A stretch of DNA of 64,000 nt from Thiogranum sp. (GCA_030148805.1 JASBSS010000035.1:372001-436000); one strand, 5' to 3'. Positions 35,333 through 46,697 are shown, counted from the stretch's first letter. Notes: generated by a model from the letters alone, not told the origin. Numbers and translations: made by a program.

Positions 35333-38192
35333 AATCTGGCGCATCGCGCGCAAGGAGTTCAACGGCTTTTTCGCCTCACCCGCGGCGTACCTGTTTCTGG
35401 GAGCCTTCCTGGCGGTGACCCTGTTCGTGTTTTTCTGGGTGGAGACCTTTTTCGCCCGCAACCTGGCCGATGTGCGGCCGCTGTTTCATTGGATGCCCGT
35501 GTTGCTGATCTTCCTGGTGGCGGCACTCACCATGCGCGCCTGGTCAGAGGAACGCCGCTCGGGCACGCTGGAGACGCTGCTGACCAGCCCGATTCGGCCC
35601 TTGCATCTGGTGCTGGGCAAGTTTCTGGCCGGACTGGCGCTGGTGGCGCTGGCGCTGTTGTTGACCTTGCCGCTGCCGCTGACCGTCTCCCAGCTGGGCC
35701 CGCTCGACTGGGGGCCGGTCATCGGCGGCTACGTCGCCACGCTATTTCTGGCGGCCGCTTATGTCGCCATCGGGCAATACATGAGCGCGCGCACCGACAA
35801 TCCGATCGTGGCCTTGATCCTGACGGGGGTGGTCTGCGGCCTGTTCTATCTCCTGGGTTCACCCACCATAACCACCTTGTTTGGCCAATCGGTCGGCAAT
35901 CTGCTGGCGGCACTTGGCAGCGGATCGCGTTTTGAATCCATCACCCGCGGCGTGCTCGACGCCCGCGACCTTTATTACTATCTGTCGATCGTCGGCGTCT
36001 TTCTGGCGTTGAATCTGTTTTCGCTCGAGCACCTGCGCTGGGCGGGCAACCCCAGCAGTCCGCGTCACCGCCAGTGGTCCTGGCTGGTGGCGCTGACGGC
36101 GGCCAACTTCATCGTCGGTAATCTCTGGCTGGCGCCGATCGGCTGGGCGCGCGCCGATATCACGCGCGAGCATCTCTATTCGCTCTCGCCCGCGACCCGC
36201 CAGTATCTGGCTCAATTGCACGAACCGCTGTTGATCCGCGGCTATTTCTCCGCCAAGACCCATCCGTTGCTGGCGCCGCTGGTGCCGCAGTTGAAGGATC
36301 TGCTGGAAGAATACGCCGTGGCCGGCAAGGGTCATGTCCGGGTGCAGTTCGTCGATCCGCACGACGACCCGGGGCAGGAGCAGGAGGCAGCCAGCAAGTA
36401 TGGCATCAAGCCCGTGCCCTTCCAGGTGGCGAGCAAATACCAGGCGTCCGTGGTCAGTTCCTACTTCGACATTCTGGTGGCCTACGGGGATCAGTATCAG
36501 GTTCTCAATTACCGCGATCTGATCGAGGTGAAGGCGCGCGGCGAGGGCGATATCGAAGTGGGGCTGAAAAATCCGGAATACGCCATTACACGTTCCATCC
36601 GCAAGGTCCTCAATAGCTATCAGGCGGGCGGCAACCCCTTCGAAACCCTGACCAAGCCGGTGAAGTTCACCGGTTACCTCTCCCCGGACGCGCGGCTGCC
36701 GCAGCAGCTGGTCGCGCTGCGCAAGGATCTCGACGCGGTTCTTGCCGATGTCAAAAAGGAGGCGGGCGGCAAGTTCAGCGCCAGCTTCCAGGATCCGGAC
36801 GCCGAGGGCGGCGCGCTCGGGCGGAGCCTGAAGCAGAAATATGGCTTCTCCCCGCAAGTGGCGAGCCTGCTCGATCCGCAGCCGTTCTGGTTCTACATGC
36901 TGCTGGAAAGCGACGGGCAGACCGCGCAGGTCCCGTTGCCGGCCGACCTCAGCCAGGCGGCGCTCAAACGATCGCTCGAGTCGGCGTTGCAGCGCCTGGC
37001 GCCGGGCTTTCTCAAGACCGTAGCCGTGGTCAAGCCCGCCGCCTTCGGCGCCGACGCCAAACGCTATACCCGTCTAACCGAAACGCTTTCGGCCACTATG
37101 CGGCTGGAGGACACCGACCTGAAAAACGGCCGGGTGCCCGCCGACGCCGATCTGCTGCTGGTGCTGGCGCCCGATTCGCTCGACGACAAGCAGGTCTTTG
37201 CCATCGACCAGTTTCTGATGCAGGGCGGCAGCGTGGTGGTGGCGACCTCGCCGTTCGACGTCAGTGTGAGCGACAGTCTGCAGGCAAGGATGCACACCTC
37301 GGGGCTGGAGAAGTGGCTCAAGTATCAGGGCCTGAGCATCGGCAAGACGATGGTCCTCGATCCCCAGAACGCGGCGCTGCCGGTGCCGGTGCAGCGAAAC
37401 CTCGGGGGAATCAGCGTGCGCGAGATTCGCATGCTCCCCTATCCTCATTTTCCCGACATTCGCGGCGCGGGCCTGAACGACAGCAGTCCGATCACCGCCT
37501 CCCTGGGCCAGTTGACCCTAGATTGGGCCTCGCCGGCGGCGGTCGACGCCAAGGCCAACGCCGCGCGCAAGGTCACGCCGCTGTTGCGCTCCTCGGCCCG
37601 CAGCTGGGTGTCGGACGATCTCGATATCGTGCCCGATTACCGCGCCTGGCCGCAAAGCGGGTTCAAGCCCGCCAAGGCGCGCGGCGCGCAGCTGCTCGCG
37701 GTGGCGCTCGAGGGGCGTTTCGACTCCTTTTTCAAAGGAAAGGACTCGCCACTGGCGACACCGCCGGCCGCGGACAAGGCCGATGCCAAGGCAGACGCCA
37801 AAGCCGCGGATACCAAGACGCCCGAGCCGATCAGTGGTGTCATCGAGCGTTCGCCCGAGTCGGCGCGCATCATCCTGGTGGCCGCCAACACCTTTGCCGA
37901 CGACGCGGTGTTGAACCTGGCCTCCGAAGGGCTCGGCTCCCTCTACACCCAGCCGTTGGCGTTTCTGCAAAATGCCATCGACTGGTCGCTGGAGGATCGC
38001 GGCCTGTTGACGATACGCAGCCGCGCGCAATTCGCGCGCACCCTGGTGCCGATGACGCGCTCCGACCAGGTGTTCTGGGAGTACCTCAACTACACCCTCG
38101 CGTTGCTCGGTCTGCTGGCGGTGTGGGTGCTGCGGCGGTGGGGGCGCGCCAACGCGCGCGGGCGTTATCGCTCGATTCTGGCGGAGGTCTGA
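35325..38192 (+). CDS. Fused ABC-2 permease (GldF-like) and GldG-like auxiliary subunit
   Basis: This 955-residue membrane protein combines two subunits that are separate in gliding bacteria. Residues about 1-245 form an ABC-2 permease with six hydrophobic segments (AAYLFLGAFLAVTLFVFFWV at the start and PVLLIFLVAALTMRAW next). From about 260, a membrane segment and LYSLSPATRQYLAQL open the GldG-type ABC auxiliary domain, which extends through the periplasm and ends in a C-terminal membrane helix (YTLALLGLLAVWVLRRWG). A low-complexity Ala/Lys/Asp stretch (DKADAKADAKAADTK) lies near residue 815. The ATG at 35325 has GGAGG upstream and overlaps the ATPase gene by 8 bp. It should form the translocation channel with the GldA-like ATPase. 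Confidence 0.9.
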   Translation: MAEIWRIARKEFNGFFASPAAYLFLGAFLAVTLFVFFWVETFFARNLADVRPLFHWMPVLLIFLVAALTMRAWSEERRSGTLETLLTSPIRPLHLVLGKFLAGLALVALALLLTLPLPLTVSQLGPLDWGPVIGGYVATLFLAAAYVAIGQYMSARTDNPIVALILTGVVCGLFYLLGSPTITTLFGQSVGNLLAALGSGSRFESITRGVLDARDLYYYLSIVGVFLALNLFSLEHLRWAGNPSSPRHRQWSWLVALTAANFIVGNLWLAPIGWARADITREHLYSLSPATRQYLAQLHEPLLIRGYFSAKTHPLLAPLVPQLKDLLEEYAVAGKGHVRVQFVDPHDDPGQEQEAASKYGIKPVPFQVASKYQASVVSSYFDILVAYGDQYQVLNYRDLIEVKARGEGDIEVGLKNPEYAITRSIRKVLNSYQAGGNPFETLTKPVKFTGYLSPDARLPQQLVALRKDLDAVLADVKKEAGGKFSASFQDPDAEGGALGRSLKQKYGFSPQVASLLDPQPFWFYMLLESDGQTAQVPLPADLSQAALKRSLESALQRLAPGFLKTVAVVKPAAFGADAKRYTRLTETLSATMRLEDTDLKNGRVPADADLLLVLAPDSLDDKQVFAIDQFLMQGGSVVVATSPFDVSVSDSLQARMHTSGLEKWLKYQGLSIGKTMVLDPQNAALPVPVQRNLGGISVREIRMLPYPHFPDIRGAGLNDSSPITASLGQLTLDWASPAAVDAKANAARKVTPLLRSSARSWVSDDLDIVPDYRAWPQSGFKPAKARGAQLLAVALEGRFDSFFKGKDSPLATPPAADKADAKADAKAADTKTPEPISGVIERSPESARIILVAANTFADDAVLNLASEGLGSLYTQPLAFLQNAIDWSLEDRGLLTIRSRAQFARTLVPMTRSDQVFWEYLNYTLALLGLLAVWVLRRWGRANARGRYRSILAEV

Positions 38193-38195
38193 AGC

Positions 38196-39316
38196 ATGCA
38201 AAAGAAACTGGGAATGCTCACCGCGCTGCTGGCGGCGCAACTGGTTCTGGCCGCGGTGTTGGGTTACAGCCGTCCGGCCGCGGATGGCGCGCAACTGAAC
38301 GCCCCGCTGCTCGCTCTTGGGGGGCAGCGTGTCGACCGGCTGGAGATCCACGGACCCGGCCAACAGACGTTGCAGCTAGCTGAAAAAGACCACCGTTGGG
38401 TGTTGCCGGGCAGCGCCGATTTTCCCGCCGACAAGGCCAAGGTCGAGCGGCTGCTCGGCGAGCTGAAGGGGCTGAAGCGCGGTTTCGCGGTGGCGACTTC
38501 CGCCGGGGCGCAACAGCGTTTCAAAGTGAGCGCCGAGAACTTCGAGCGCAAGCTGGTGCTGGCCCACGGTGACCAGACCCTGGCCACGGTCTACTTCGGC
38601 ACCTCGCCGGGTCTGCGCCAGGTGCACGCGCGCACGGCGCGCGACAGCGCCGTCTACACCACGGGCTTCGGGCTGTACGACGCGCCCTTGAACGCCGCGG
38701 ACTGGGAAGACAAGACGCTGTTGGCGGTCCCGGCAGGCGACATCCAGCGGATCGAGGTGGCCGGGCTGACGCTCTCGCCACTCAAGTCCCCGCCGCCGGC
38801 CACGGCGCAGAAAACCGCTCAGGGCGTGGCCGGCCCACCGCCCTGGACCGCCAGCGGCCTGCGCGCCGGCGAGGTCGTCGATCAGACGCATGCGGCGGAT
38901 CTGGTGCAGCAACTGGCGCAACTGACTTTCGCCTCGATGCTCGGGCGGCAGGCGGATCCGGCTTACGGCCTCGAACAACCCGCGCTGACCTTGGAGCTGG
39001 CGCTCAAGGACGGGACCCGCGAACGCTATCGCCTGGGTCGCCGCGAGAAACAAAACGACTACGTCTTGCAGGTGTCGACCCGGCCGGAGTATTTCCGCCT
39101 GACGTCGGCCGCCGGCGCCGCTTTGGTCAAGTCGGCGCAGCGCGCCGAGCTGGTGGCTGGCGCGGCGCCGTCTGCGGCCGGGACGAGCGCTGCCGACCCC
39201 ACGCGCGCCAATGCGGCGACCGCGCGGCCGCCCCATCCGGCCTCGCCGGCGCCCGGTGCGTCGACGCCGGCGACGGCCGCGGCCCACCCGGTCAAGCCAT
39301 CGGCGGGAGGGCCTTC

Positions 39317-39320
<4 letters not shown>
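38196..39320 (+). CDS. DUF4340 envelope protein
   Basis: This 374-residue protein starts with a single membrane anchor or signal (MLTALLAAQLVLAAVLGYSR), followed by DUF4340-type repeats of beta structure (LALGGQRVDRLEIHGPGQ; KDHRWVLPGSADFPADKAKVERLLGEL). The last 60 residues or so are an Ala/Pro/Thr-rich disordered tail. DUF4340 proteins commonly follow GldG-like subunits, and here the gene is 3 bp after the fused permease and overlaps moxR by ATGA, so it probably works as a periplasmic partner of the transporter. No catalytic residues are evident and its function is unknown. Confidence 0.85.
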
Positions 39321-40304
<984 letters not shown>

Positions 40305-40321
<17 letters not shown>

Positions 40322-41669
40322 GTCCGCCGAGGTTTTCCCGTCGCTCGCCGAGCTGGTGGCCCTGCGCGGCGCGGCGCGGCGGATCGAACTGGACGCGCAG
40401 CGCCTGGCGCTGGCGACCAGTTCTGGGGCCTACCGCTCGGTGTTTCGCGGCCGCGGACTGGAGTTCGACGAAGTACGGGTGTACCAGCCGGGCGACGAGG
40501 TGCGCGCTATCGACTGGCGGGTGAGCGCGCGTCGCGGCCGGGTCCATACCAAGCTCTACCGCGAAGAGCGCGAACGCCCCGTGTTGCTGCTGGTCGATCT
40601 GCATCCCGGGATGCTGTTCGGCAGCCGCTGGCTGAAATCGGCCCAGGCGTTGCACGCCGCGGCCTTGTTGGCCTGGGCGGCCGAGCGCGCCGGCGACCGG
40701 GTCGGCGGCGTGGTGGTCGCGCGCGCCGGCCATCGTGCCCACGCCGCCCGTTTGCGCCAGGAGGCCGTGCTGGGGCTGCTGCAGACGCTGGTGGAGCTGC
40801 AACCGCGGGCCATTCAGCCGCCGTGCGACGCGCTGTTGAACGAAGGTCTGCGCCGTCTGGCGGCTGGCGCGCATCCGGGCAGCCTGATTCCCGTATTGAG
40901 CGACTTCCAGGGTCTCGACGCGGCCGGCGAACGCCAGCTGCAGCGGCTGGCGTTGCACAATGATTTACTGCTGGTGTGGATCTTCGACCCGCTCGAGGCC
41001 GAGCCGCCGCCGCCGGGGCAGTATCGGCTGGGCGTCGCCGGGCGCATCCTCGCGCTCGACAGCAGTGCGCTGGCCGAGCGCTGGCGGCAACGCTTCGAGC
41101 AGCAGCGGGCGCGGCTGGAGCAGCTCGCCCGCCGTCTGCGCTGCCCAGTGTTGCCGTTGGCGAGCGACGCGCCGGCGGCGCAGGTGCTGGCGCGCGGCGG
41201 CATGAAGACGGCGACCGATCCGCTGGCGGCGTTGCGCCCGCTGCATGTGCCCGCGCCGGTGGAGTGGTGGCCACCGGCGCCCGGGTGGTGGGTGCTGGTC
41301 GGGCTAGGCGTGGCGTTGCTGACGCTGGTTTGGTGGTTGCGTCGCCGGCGCGCGTTGCGTCGGGCGGCGTTGCGGGAACTGCGTCGCTTGCAGGACGATG
41401 CCCGGGGCGACGGTGACTTCGCCGCCGGGGTCAACCAGTTGCTGCGTCGGTTCGCGCTGGTGTGTTATCCGCGTCGGGAGGTGGCGGCGTTGAGCGGCGA
41501 GGCCTGGTTGGCGTTTCTCGAAACCCATTCACCCGCGGGCGGCTTTGCCGCCGGGCCCGGCCGCGCGTTGCTGCGGGCGCCTTACGCGCCGCGCTGTGAA
41601 TTCGATCGCGATGCGCTGGCGGTGCTAGCCCGCGGCTGGATTCGCCGGCAGCGGGTAAGCCTGGAATGA
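40305..41669 (+). CDS. DUF58 protein fused to a DUF4381-like membrane domain
   Basis: This 454-residue protein has an N-terminal DUF58 domain (about residues 15-295), with SGAYRSVFRGRGLEFDEVR, the DUF58 hallmark VYQPGDEVRAIDWRVSARRG, and a degenerate VWA core (VLLLVDLHPGM). A membrane helix near 335-355 (WWVLVGLGVALLTLVWWLRR) is followed by a short cytoplasmic domain that resembles DUF4381 (LRRFALVCYPRREVAALSGEAWLAFLE). These two parts are usually separate genes in Bat operons. The start is GTG at 40305, inside the end of moxR; the nearby ATG at 40318 is in another frame. It probably links MoxR to the BatA/BatB VWA proteins. Confidence 0.88.
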
Positions 41670-42658
41670 TCCACCTGGCGTGGCCCTGGCTGGCGCTGTT
41701 GCTACCCCTGCCCTGGGCGCTGCGGCGGACGCTGCCACCTGCCTCGGCGCGTGTCGGTGCCGCGTTGTACGCACCCTTTGCGCTGGCGCTCGCCGACGCC
41801 GAGGGCAAGCCACGGGCGAAAAAGTCGCGATCGCTCCGCCTCGGGGCAGTGGCGGTGTGGGTTTGTCTGCTGGCGGCGGCGTGCCGGCCGCAGTGGCTGG
41901 GCGCGCCGATCAGCCTGCCCCAGAGCGGGCGCAATCTGATTCTGGCCATCGATGTTTCCGGCAGCATGCAGACCCCCGACCTCGATCTCAACGGCGCTCA
42001 GGCCACCCGCCTGGCGGTGGTCAAACAGGTGGCGGGTGATTTCATTCAGCGCCGCCGTGGGGACCGCGTCGGCCTGATTCTCTTCGGCACGCGTCCCTAT
42101 CTGCAGGCGCCGCTGACCTTCGATCACCAGACGGTACGGGAGTTTCTCGACCAGGCGGTGATCGGTGTCGCGGGCCGCGAGACGGCTATCGGCGATGCCA
42201 TCGGGCTGGCGTTGAAGCGGCTGCGGCAGGCACCGGGCCAAGAGGCGGTGCTGGTGCTGCTGACCGACGGCGCGAACACCGCCGGCGCGCTGCGCCCGCG
42301 CCAGGCCGCCCGGCTCGCCGCGCAAAGCGGCCTGCGCATCTACACCATCGGCGTGGGTGGCGCGCCGCTGCGGGTGCAGGGCCTGCTGGGACCCCAGGTG
42401 ATCAATCCCGCGGCCGATCTGGACGAGGGCACGCTCAAGGCGGTGGCCAGCATCACCGGCGGGCGCTATTTCCGCGCCCGCGACCGCCAGGACCTGGAGG
42501 CGGTCTACCGGCGGATCGACCAACTCGAGCCGGTGGTCGGAAAAGGCGCTCTCGTGCGGCCGGTGACCGCGCTCTATCCCTGGTCCCTGGGGGCGGCGTT
42601 GCTGCTGAGCCTGTTATTGGGCGCCCAGGCGGCGCGGCGCCGCGAGGCGCTGCAATGA
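41666..42658 (+). CDS. batA: BatA-like VWA-domain membrane protein
   Basis: This 330-residue inner-membrane protein has N-terminal hydrophobic segments (LAWPWLALLLPLPWAL; VAVWVCLLAAACRP), then a von Willebrand A domain (about residues 90-290) with an intact metal-ion site: DVSGSM, the threonine-containing loop APLTFDHQT, and LLTDGANTAG. A C-terminal membrane helix (YPWSLGAALLLSLLLGAQA) closes it. BatA proteins were first linked to aerotolerance in Bacteroides and later to envelope stress. Both ends overlap neighbours by ATGA, so it is translated in step with the DUF58 and BatB genes. Confidence 0.9.
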   Translation: MIHLAWPWLALLLPLPWALRRTLPPASARVGAALYAPFALALADAEGKPRAKKSRSLRLGAVAVWVCLLAAACRPQWLGAPISLPQSGRNLILAIDVSGSMQTPDLDLNGAQATRLAVVKQVAGDFIQRRRGDRVGLILFGTRPYLQAPLTFDHQTVREFLDQAVIGVAGRETAIGDAIGLALKRLRQAPGQEAVLVLLTDGANTAGALRPRQAARLAAQSGLRIYTIGVGGAPLRVQGLLGPQVINPAADLDEGTLKAVASITGGRYFRARDRQDLEAVYRRIDQLEPVVGKGALVRPVTALYPWSLGAALLLSLLLGAQAARRREALQ

Positions 42659-44754
42659 GCGCGTTTCACTTCCTGCGACCCGCCTGGTTGCTCGCCACGT
42701 TGCCGCTCCTGTTGTTGCTGTGGTTGCTGTGGCGGCGGCAGACCCGCCACCACGGCTGGAAGACAGTGGTTTCGCCGGCGTTGTTGCCGCATTTGCTAGT
42801 GGAAACCGTCGGCGCCGGCGGCCGTCTGCCATGGATGCTGCTGGGCCTGGGTTGGCTGCTCGCCGTCATCGCGCTGGCCGGTCCTACCTGGGAGCGCCTA
42901 CCGCAGGTCTTGTACCGCGCGCCTTTCGACCGCGTGCTGGTGCTGGATGTGTCGCCGTCGATGGCGGCGGCGGACGTGCAGCCGAGCCGTCTGGCGCGCG
43001 CCCGGCTGGCGATCCGACGGTTGTTGGCCGAAAGTGGCGAAGGTCGCAATGCGCTGGTGGTGTTCGCCGGCGAGCCGCATCTGGTGGTGCCGCTGACCGA
43101 GGATGTGGCCACCATCGAGGCGCTGTTGCCGGCGCTCTCGCCCAAGATCATGCCGGTGGCCGGCGATCGCGCCGCGCCAGCCCTGCGCCAGGCGGGCGAA
43201 CTGTTGCGGCGCGTCGGCAGTGCGCGCGGCCAGGTGCTGTTGCTGAGCGACGGCGTGGCCGATCCGACCGACAGTCTCAACGCCGTGCGGGCGCTGCGCG
43301 CCGCCGGGGTGACCACCTCCGTGCTGGGCGTGGGTACCCGCCAGGGCGCGCCCGTGGCGCAGGCCGATGGCGGTTTTGCCGCCGACGCCCAGGGTGCCGT
43401 GTCCCTGGCGCGTTTCGAACCTTCCGGCCTGAAGGCGCTGGCCGCCGCCGGCGGCGGGCACTATCTGCACCTGGGAAACGGGCAGTTGGCGGCGCTGTTC
43501 CCCGCGGCGGTGGATCGCAATCCCGAACACGCCAAGGCCGCTCGTGGGGGCGCGCGGCGCTGGGCAGAGGAGGGGCCCTGGCTGTTGTTGCCGTTGCTGT
43601 TGCTCGCGGCCGCGGCGTTTCGTCGCGGCTGGTTGGGGGTGTTGTTGCTACTGGTGTTGACGCCGCCGCAACCGGCCGCGGCCTTTTCCTGGCGGGACCT
43701 GTGGTTGCGTCCCGACCAGCAGGCCAGCGAGCTGTTGCGCCAAGGCAATGCCGCGGCGGCGGCCAAGCGGTTTCGGGATCCCAGATGGCGCGCCACCGCT
43801 CACTATCAGGCGGGGGACTACGCCGCAGCCGCAAAAGAATTCGCCGCTCAGGATGTCGACAGTCTCTACAACAAAGGCAACGCCCTGGCGCGCGCCGGAC
43901 AGTTGCAGGCAGCCAAGCAGGCGTATGACAAAGCGCTGGCGCGAGGTGGCGAGCACCCCGACGTGCGGTTCAATCGCGACCTGGTCGCCAAGCTGCTGCG
44001 CCAGCGGCAGACGCCAGCCGAAGGCGGGCAGCCGGCCGCGCCGGGATCGGAGACGGGCACGCCGGCGCGCCAGACGGGCGCGACGCCGCCCGAGGCTGGC
44101 GCCGCCGGCGACCAGGCGCAGACCGGGAAGGGCGCGCAGCAATCGGCGCCAGCGCCCGCGACCGGCTCACCAGCGGGAAACGCGGAGCGAAGATCCTCGG
44201 GGGGCTCTGACGAAAGTGACGAGAACGCCGACCGCAAATCGCAGGTGGGAACGGGCGCAAGCGACGCACGAGCCAGCGCCGGTTCGTCCGGTGGCGGCGG
44301 CCAGCCGGCCTCCCACCCGGACGCCGCCTTGCCCGCGGGTCGCGGGTCGCAACCCCAGCCGCCTGCCACCACCACGAATGCGGGCAGGAAGCCGGAACCC
44401 TCGCCTGCCGTTACCGCGAACGCGGGCCGGAAGCCGGAACCGCCACCTGCCGCCGCTGGAAACGCCGGGGCTTCGGCGAACGAGGCGCGCACGGCGAACG
44501 CGGACAGCGCCGAGCGCGCCCGTGCCGATCTGGGCGCCACGCAGCCGGTAGGCGGCGACGCCCGTGCCCACGGGCAGACGGCCGGAGGTGGTTCCATGCT
44601 GAGGGCAACCGCGCCCGCGCGCGGCCCGCGTAGCGAGCAGGATCTGGCGCTGCAACAGTGGCTACAGCAGGTGCCCGACGACCCCGCGGGCCTGCTGCGG
44701 AGAAAATTCATGCTCGACCATCTGCGCCGGCAACGAGGAGGCCAAACGCCATGA
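42655..44754 (+). CDS. BatB-BatC fusion: VWA domain plus TPR with disordered repeat tail
   Basis: This 699-residue membrane protein joins two Bat components. The first 315 residues or so are BatB-like: two N-terminal membrane segments (LLATLPLLLLLWLLWRR), a VWA domain with DVSPSM and LLLSDGVADPTDS, then a membrane segment near 305-325. Residues about 345-440 form a BatC-like TPR unit (NKGNALARAGQLQAAKQAYDKAL). The following 200 residues are low-complexity Ala/Pro/Gly/Gln with a 14-residue tandem repeat (NAGRKPEP core, DNA at 44361-44460). A short conserved C-terminal segment (QWLQQVPDDPAGLLRRKFM) is typical of Bat TPR proteins. It overlaps both neighbours by ATGA. Confidence 0.9.
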   Translation: MSAFHFLRPAWLLATLPLLLLLWLLWRRQTRHHGWKTVVSPALLPHLLVETVGAGGRLPWMLLGLGWLLAVIALAGPTWERLPQVLYRAPFDRVLVLDVSPSMAAADVQPSRLARARLAIRRLLAESGEGRNALVVFAGEPHLVVPLTEDVATIEALLPALSPKIMPVAGDRAAPALRQAGELLRRVGSARGQVLLLSDGVADPTDSLNAVRALRAAGVTTSVLGVGTRQGAPVAQADGGFAADAQGAVSLARFEPSGLKALAAAGGGHYLHLGNGQLAALFPAAVDRNPEHAKAARGGARRWAEEGPWLLLPLLLLAAAAFRRGWLGVLLLLVLTPPQPAAAFSWRDLWLRPDQQASELLRQGNAAAAAKRFRDPRWRATAHYQAGDYAAAAKEFAAQDVDSLYNKGNALARAGQLQAAKQAYDKALARGGEHPDVRFNRDLVAKLLRQRQTPAEGGQPAAPGSETGTPARQTGATPPEAGAAGDQAQTGKGAQQSAPAPATGSPAGNAERRSSGGSDESDENADRKSQVGTGASDARASAGSSGGGGQPASHPDAALPAGRGSQPQPPATTTNAGRKPEPSPAVTANAGRKPEPPPAAAGNAGASANEARTANADSAERARADLGATQPVGGDARAHGQTAGGGSMLRATAPARGPRSEQDLALQQWLQQVPDDPAGLLRRKFMLDHLRRQRGGQTP
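44361..44460 (+). repeat. 42-bp in-frame tandem repeat within the BatB-BatC gene
   Basis: Two full units (44361-44402 and 44403-44444) and part of a third encode the 14-residue motifs PATTTNAGRKPEPS, PAVTANAGRKPEPP and PAAAGNAG. The unit is a multiple of three, so copy-number change would lengthen or shorten the linker without breaking the frame. Confidence 0.8.
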
Positions 44755-46535
44755 AGGTGACGATCTTTTTGCTGCTTTTGTTCTCCCTGTTGCTCGGCGC
44801 GGCGCGCATATCCCAGGCCACCGCCCTCGATGCCTGGTTGGATCGCTCACGGGTCGGCGAGGGCGACAGTGTGCAGCTGACGCTGGAGGCACAGGGTCAG
44901 GTCGCCGGTGAACCGGATACGGCGCCGCTGCAGCGGGATTTCGATCTCCTGGGGATGTCCACGGGCAGCAGCCTGAGTATCGTCAACGGCCACAGCGATG
45001 CGCGCACCCGTTGGGTGCTGACCCTGAGCCCCAAGCACACCGGCGAGATCGAGATTCCGGCGCTGCGCGTGGGCGCGGCCGAGAGTGCGCCGTTACAGCT
45101 TCAGGTGAGTCGCGCGCCGCTGCCCAGCGCCGCCGGAGGGGCGGATGTCTTCATCGAGACGACGCTGAAGCCGGATCAGCCCTATGTCCAGCAACAGGTG
45201 ATCTACAGCGTGCGCCTGCTGCATGCGGTGCCGATCGACAGCGGCCAATTGAGCGAACCGAAGCCGGACAACGTGCTGGTACGCCGCCTGGGCGAGGACC
45301 GCGAATACGCCACTACCCGCAACGGTAGGCACTACCAGGTACTGGAGCGGCGCTACGCGTTGTTCGCGCAGGCCAGCGGCAGCCTGAAGCTGCCCGCGCC
45401 GGTATTCAGCGGCGAAATCGCCGCCAGCCAGGCCACTGGCGGCGCCGATCCCTGGCAACGTTTGTTCGGCAAGGGTTCGTGGTTCGGGCGCAACCCCTTG
45501 GGCGGAATGCTCACGCCCACCAAGCGGGTGCGCATCCGCGGACAGTCCTCCCAGTTGCAGGTGCGCGCGCGTCCTGACCAGGCCGACGCGGCCCAGTGGC
45601 TGCCGGCGCAAAATCTGACGCTGCAGGCACACTGGCAACCGCAAAACGCGCAGGTCGCGGCCGGCGAACCGTTGACATTGGTGCTGGACGTAACGGCGCA
45701 GGGCCTGACCGGCGGGCAACTGCCCGATCTGGCGCCGGCGTCCGCCGAGGGTTTCAAGGTCTATCCCGACCAGGCGCAACGCACGACCGAGGGCGGAACG
45801 GAGGGGGTGAGCGGAAAACTGGAGCAGAAAATCGCCTTCATTCCGCAACGGGCCGGCGATCTCAGGCTGCCGGAAGTGCGCGTGAACTGGTGGGATACGC
45901 AAGCGGACGCGCCACGGGTGGCGCGGGTGCCCGCGCGTCGGGTGCACGTGAGCGCGGCGGCGAAACCGGCCTTGCCCGCGGGCGCTACGGCCGAGGCAGC
46001 GCCGGGCGCCGCGAGGCCCGCGCCAAAGCCGCTACCGATGCCGGTGGCGGCGTCCGGCCGACCCTCATGGGGCGCCGCCGGACTCTGGCCCTGGGTCAGC
46101 GCCCTGCTGGCCGTCAGTTGGGTGGGAACGTTGCTGTCTCTCTGGTCTCGCCGTCGGCAGGGGCCACGGCGCTCGCCAACCCCCGCGGCGAACGCGCCGC
46201 GGCAGGATACCGCAGCGGCCGCGCGCAAACGGTTCCTCGTGGCCTGCCAGGCGAACGATGCCGGGGGCGCGCGCCGTGCCCTGTTGCAGTGGGCCGCCGC
46301 GCACTGGCCGCAGGATCCGCCCGCCGGGCTGGAGGCACTGGCGCGCCGCCTGCCGGAGCCGACCCTACAGGCGTTGCTGAGACAACTCGACAGCGCGCTG
46401 TATAAAGACGCTTCCCATTGGGATGGGCAGACCCTCGCTCGGTGTCTGTCGCGTTTGCCGCCGCCGGCGCAAGCGACCCCCTACGCGGGCGGATTGGCGC
46501 CCCTCTATCCCGACGCGGCGCCGCCCACGGCCTGA
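44751..46535 (+). CDS. batD: BatD-like envelope protein
   Basis: This 594-residue protein starts with a signal peptide (FLLLLFSLLLGAARISQATA) and has a large periplasmic part made of Ig-like BatD repeats (LDAWLDRSRVGEGDSVQLTLEAQG; FDLLGMSTGSSLSIVNG; PYVQQQVIYSVRLL). A membrane helix lies near residues 447-465 (LWPWVSALLAVSWVGTLLSLW), followed by a cytoplasmic tail of about 125 residues. The ATG at 44751 overlaps the previous gene by ATGA; in-frame codons back to 44658 would add a non-signal extension and are rejected. It is the last gene of the operon, and a terminator-like hairpin follows at 46698. Confidence 0.9.
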   Translation: MKVTIFLLLLFSLLLGAARISQATALDAWLDRSRVGEGDSVQLTLEAQGQVAGEPDTAPLQRDFDLLGMSTGSSLSIVNGHSDARTRWVLTLSPKHTGEIEIPALRVGAAESAPLQLQVSRAPLPSAAGGADVFIETTLKPDQPYVQQQVIYSVRLLHAVPIDSGQLSEPKPDNVLVRRLGEDREYATTRNGRHYQVLERRYALFAQASGSLKLPAPVFSGEIAASQATGGADPWQRLFGKGSWFGRNPLGGMLTPTKRVRIRGQSSQLQVRARPDQADAAQWLPAQNLTLQAHWQPQNAQVAAGEPLTLVLDVTAQGLTGGQLPDLAPASAEGFKVYPDQAQRTTEGGTEGVSGKLEQKIAFIPQRAGDLRLPEVRVNWWDTQADAPRVARVPARRVHVSAAAKPALPAGATAEAAPGAARPAPKPLPMPVAASGRPSWGAAGLWPWVSALLAVSWVGTLLSLWSRRRQGPRRSPTPAANAPRQDTAAAARKRFLVACQANDAGGARRALLQWAAAHWPQDPPAGLEALARRLPEPTLQALLRQLDSALYKDASHWDGQTLARCLSRLPPPAQATPYAGGLAPLYPDAAPPTA

Positions 46536-46697
46536 GCCAGGCCCGTAGCCGCGCGCGAGCGGCAGTTCAGAGGGTCACGTAAACGGCGGTTCGGAAAGAT
46601 CCCCAGCGTGCGGGCGGCCGTTCGGGAAGAAACAGCCCGTTTTCGATCGCACGCCCCATACCCGAACGCGCGCTGGTGGCAGTCGCCGGCGTCGCGC

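Noticed and set aside
34339-35418. 359-codon plus-strand open frame
   Set aside because: It is a shifted frame over the GldA-like ATPase gene, whose Walker motifs define the true frame.
37313-38383. 356-codon plus-strand open frame
   Set aside because: It overlaps the end of the fused permease and the start of the DUF4340 gene in another frame, with low-complexity Arg/Ala/Gly composition.
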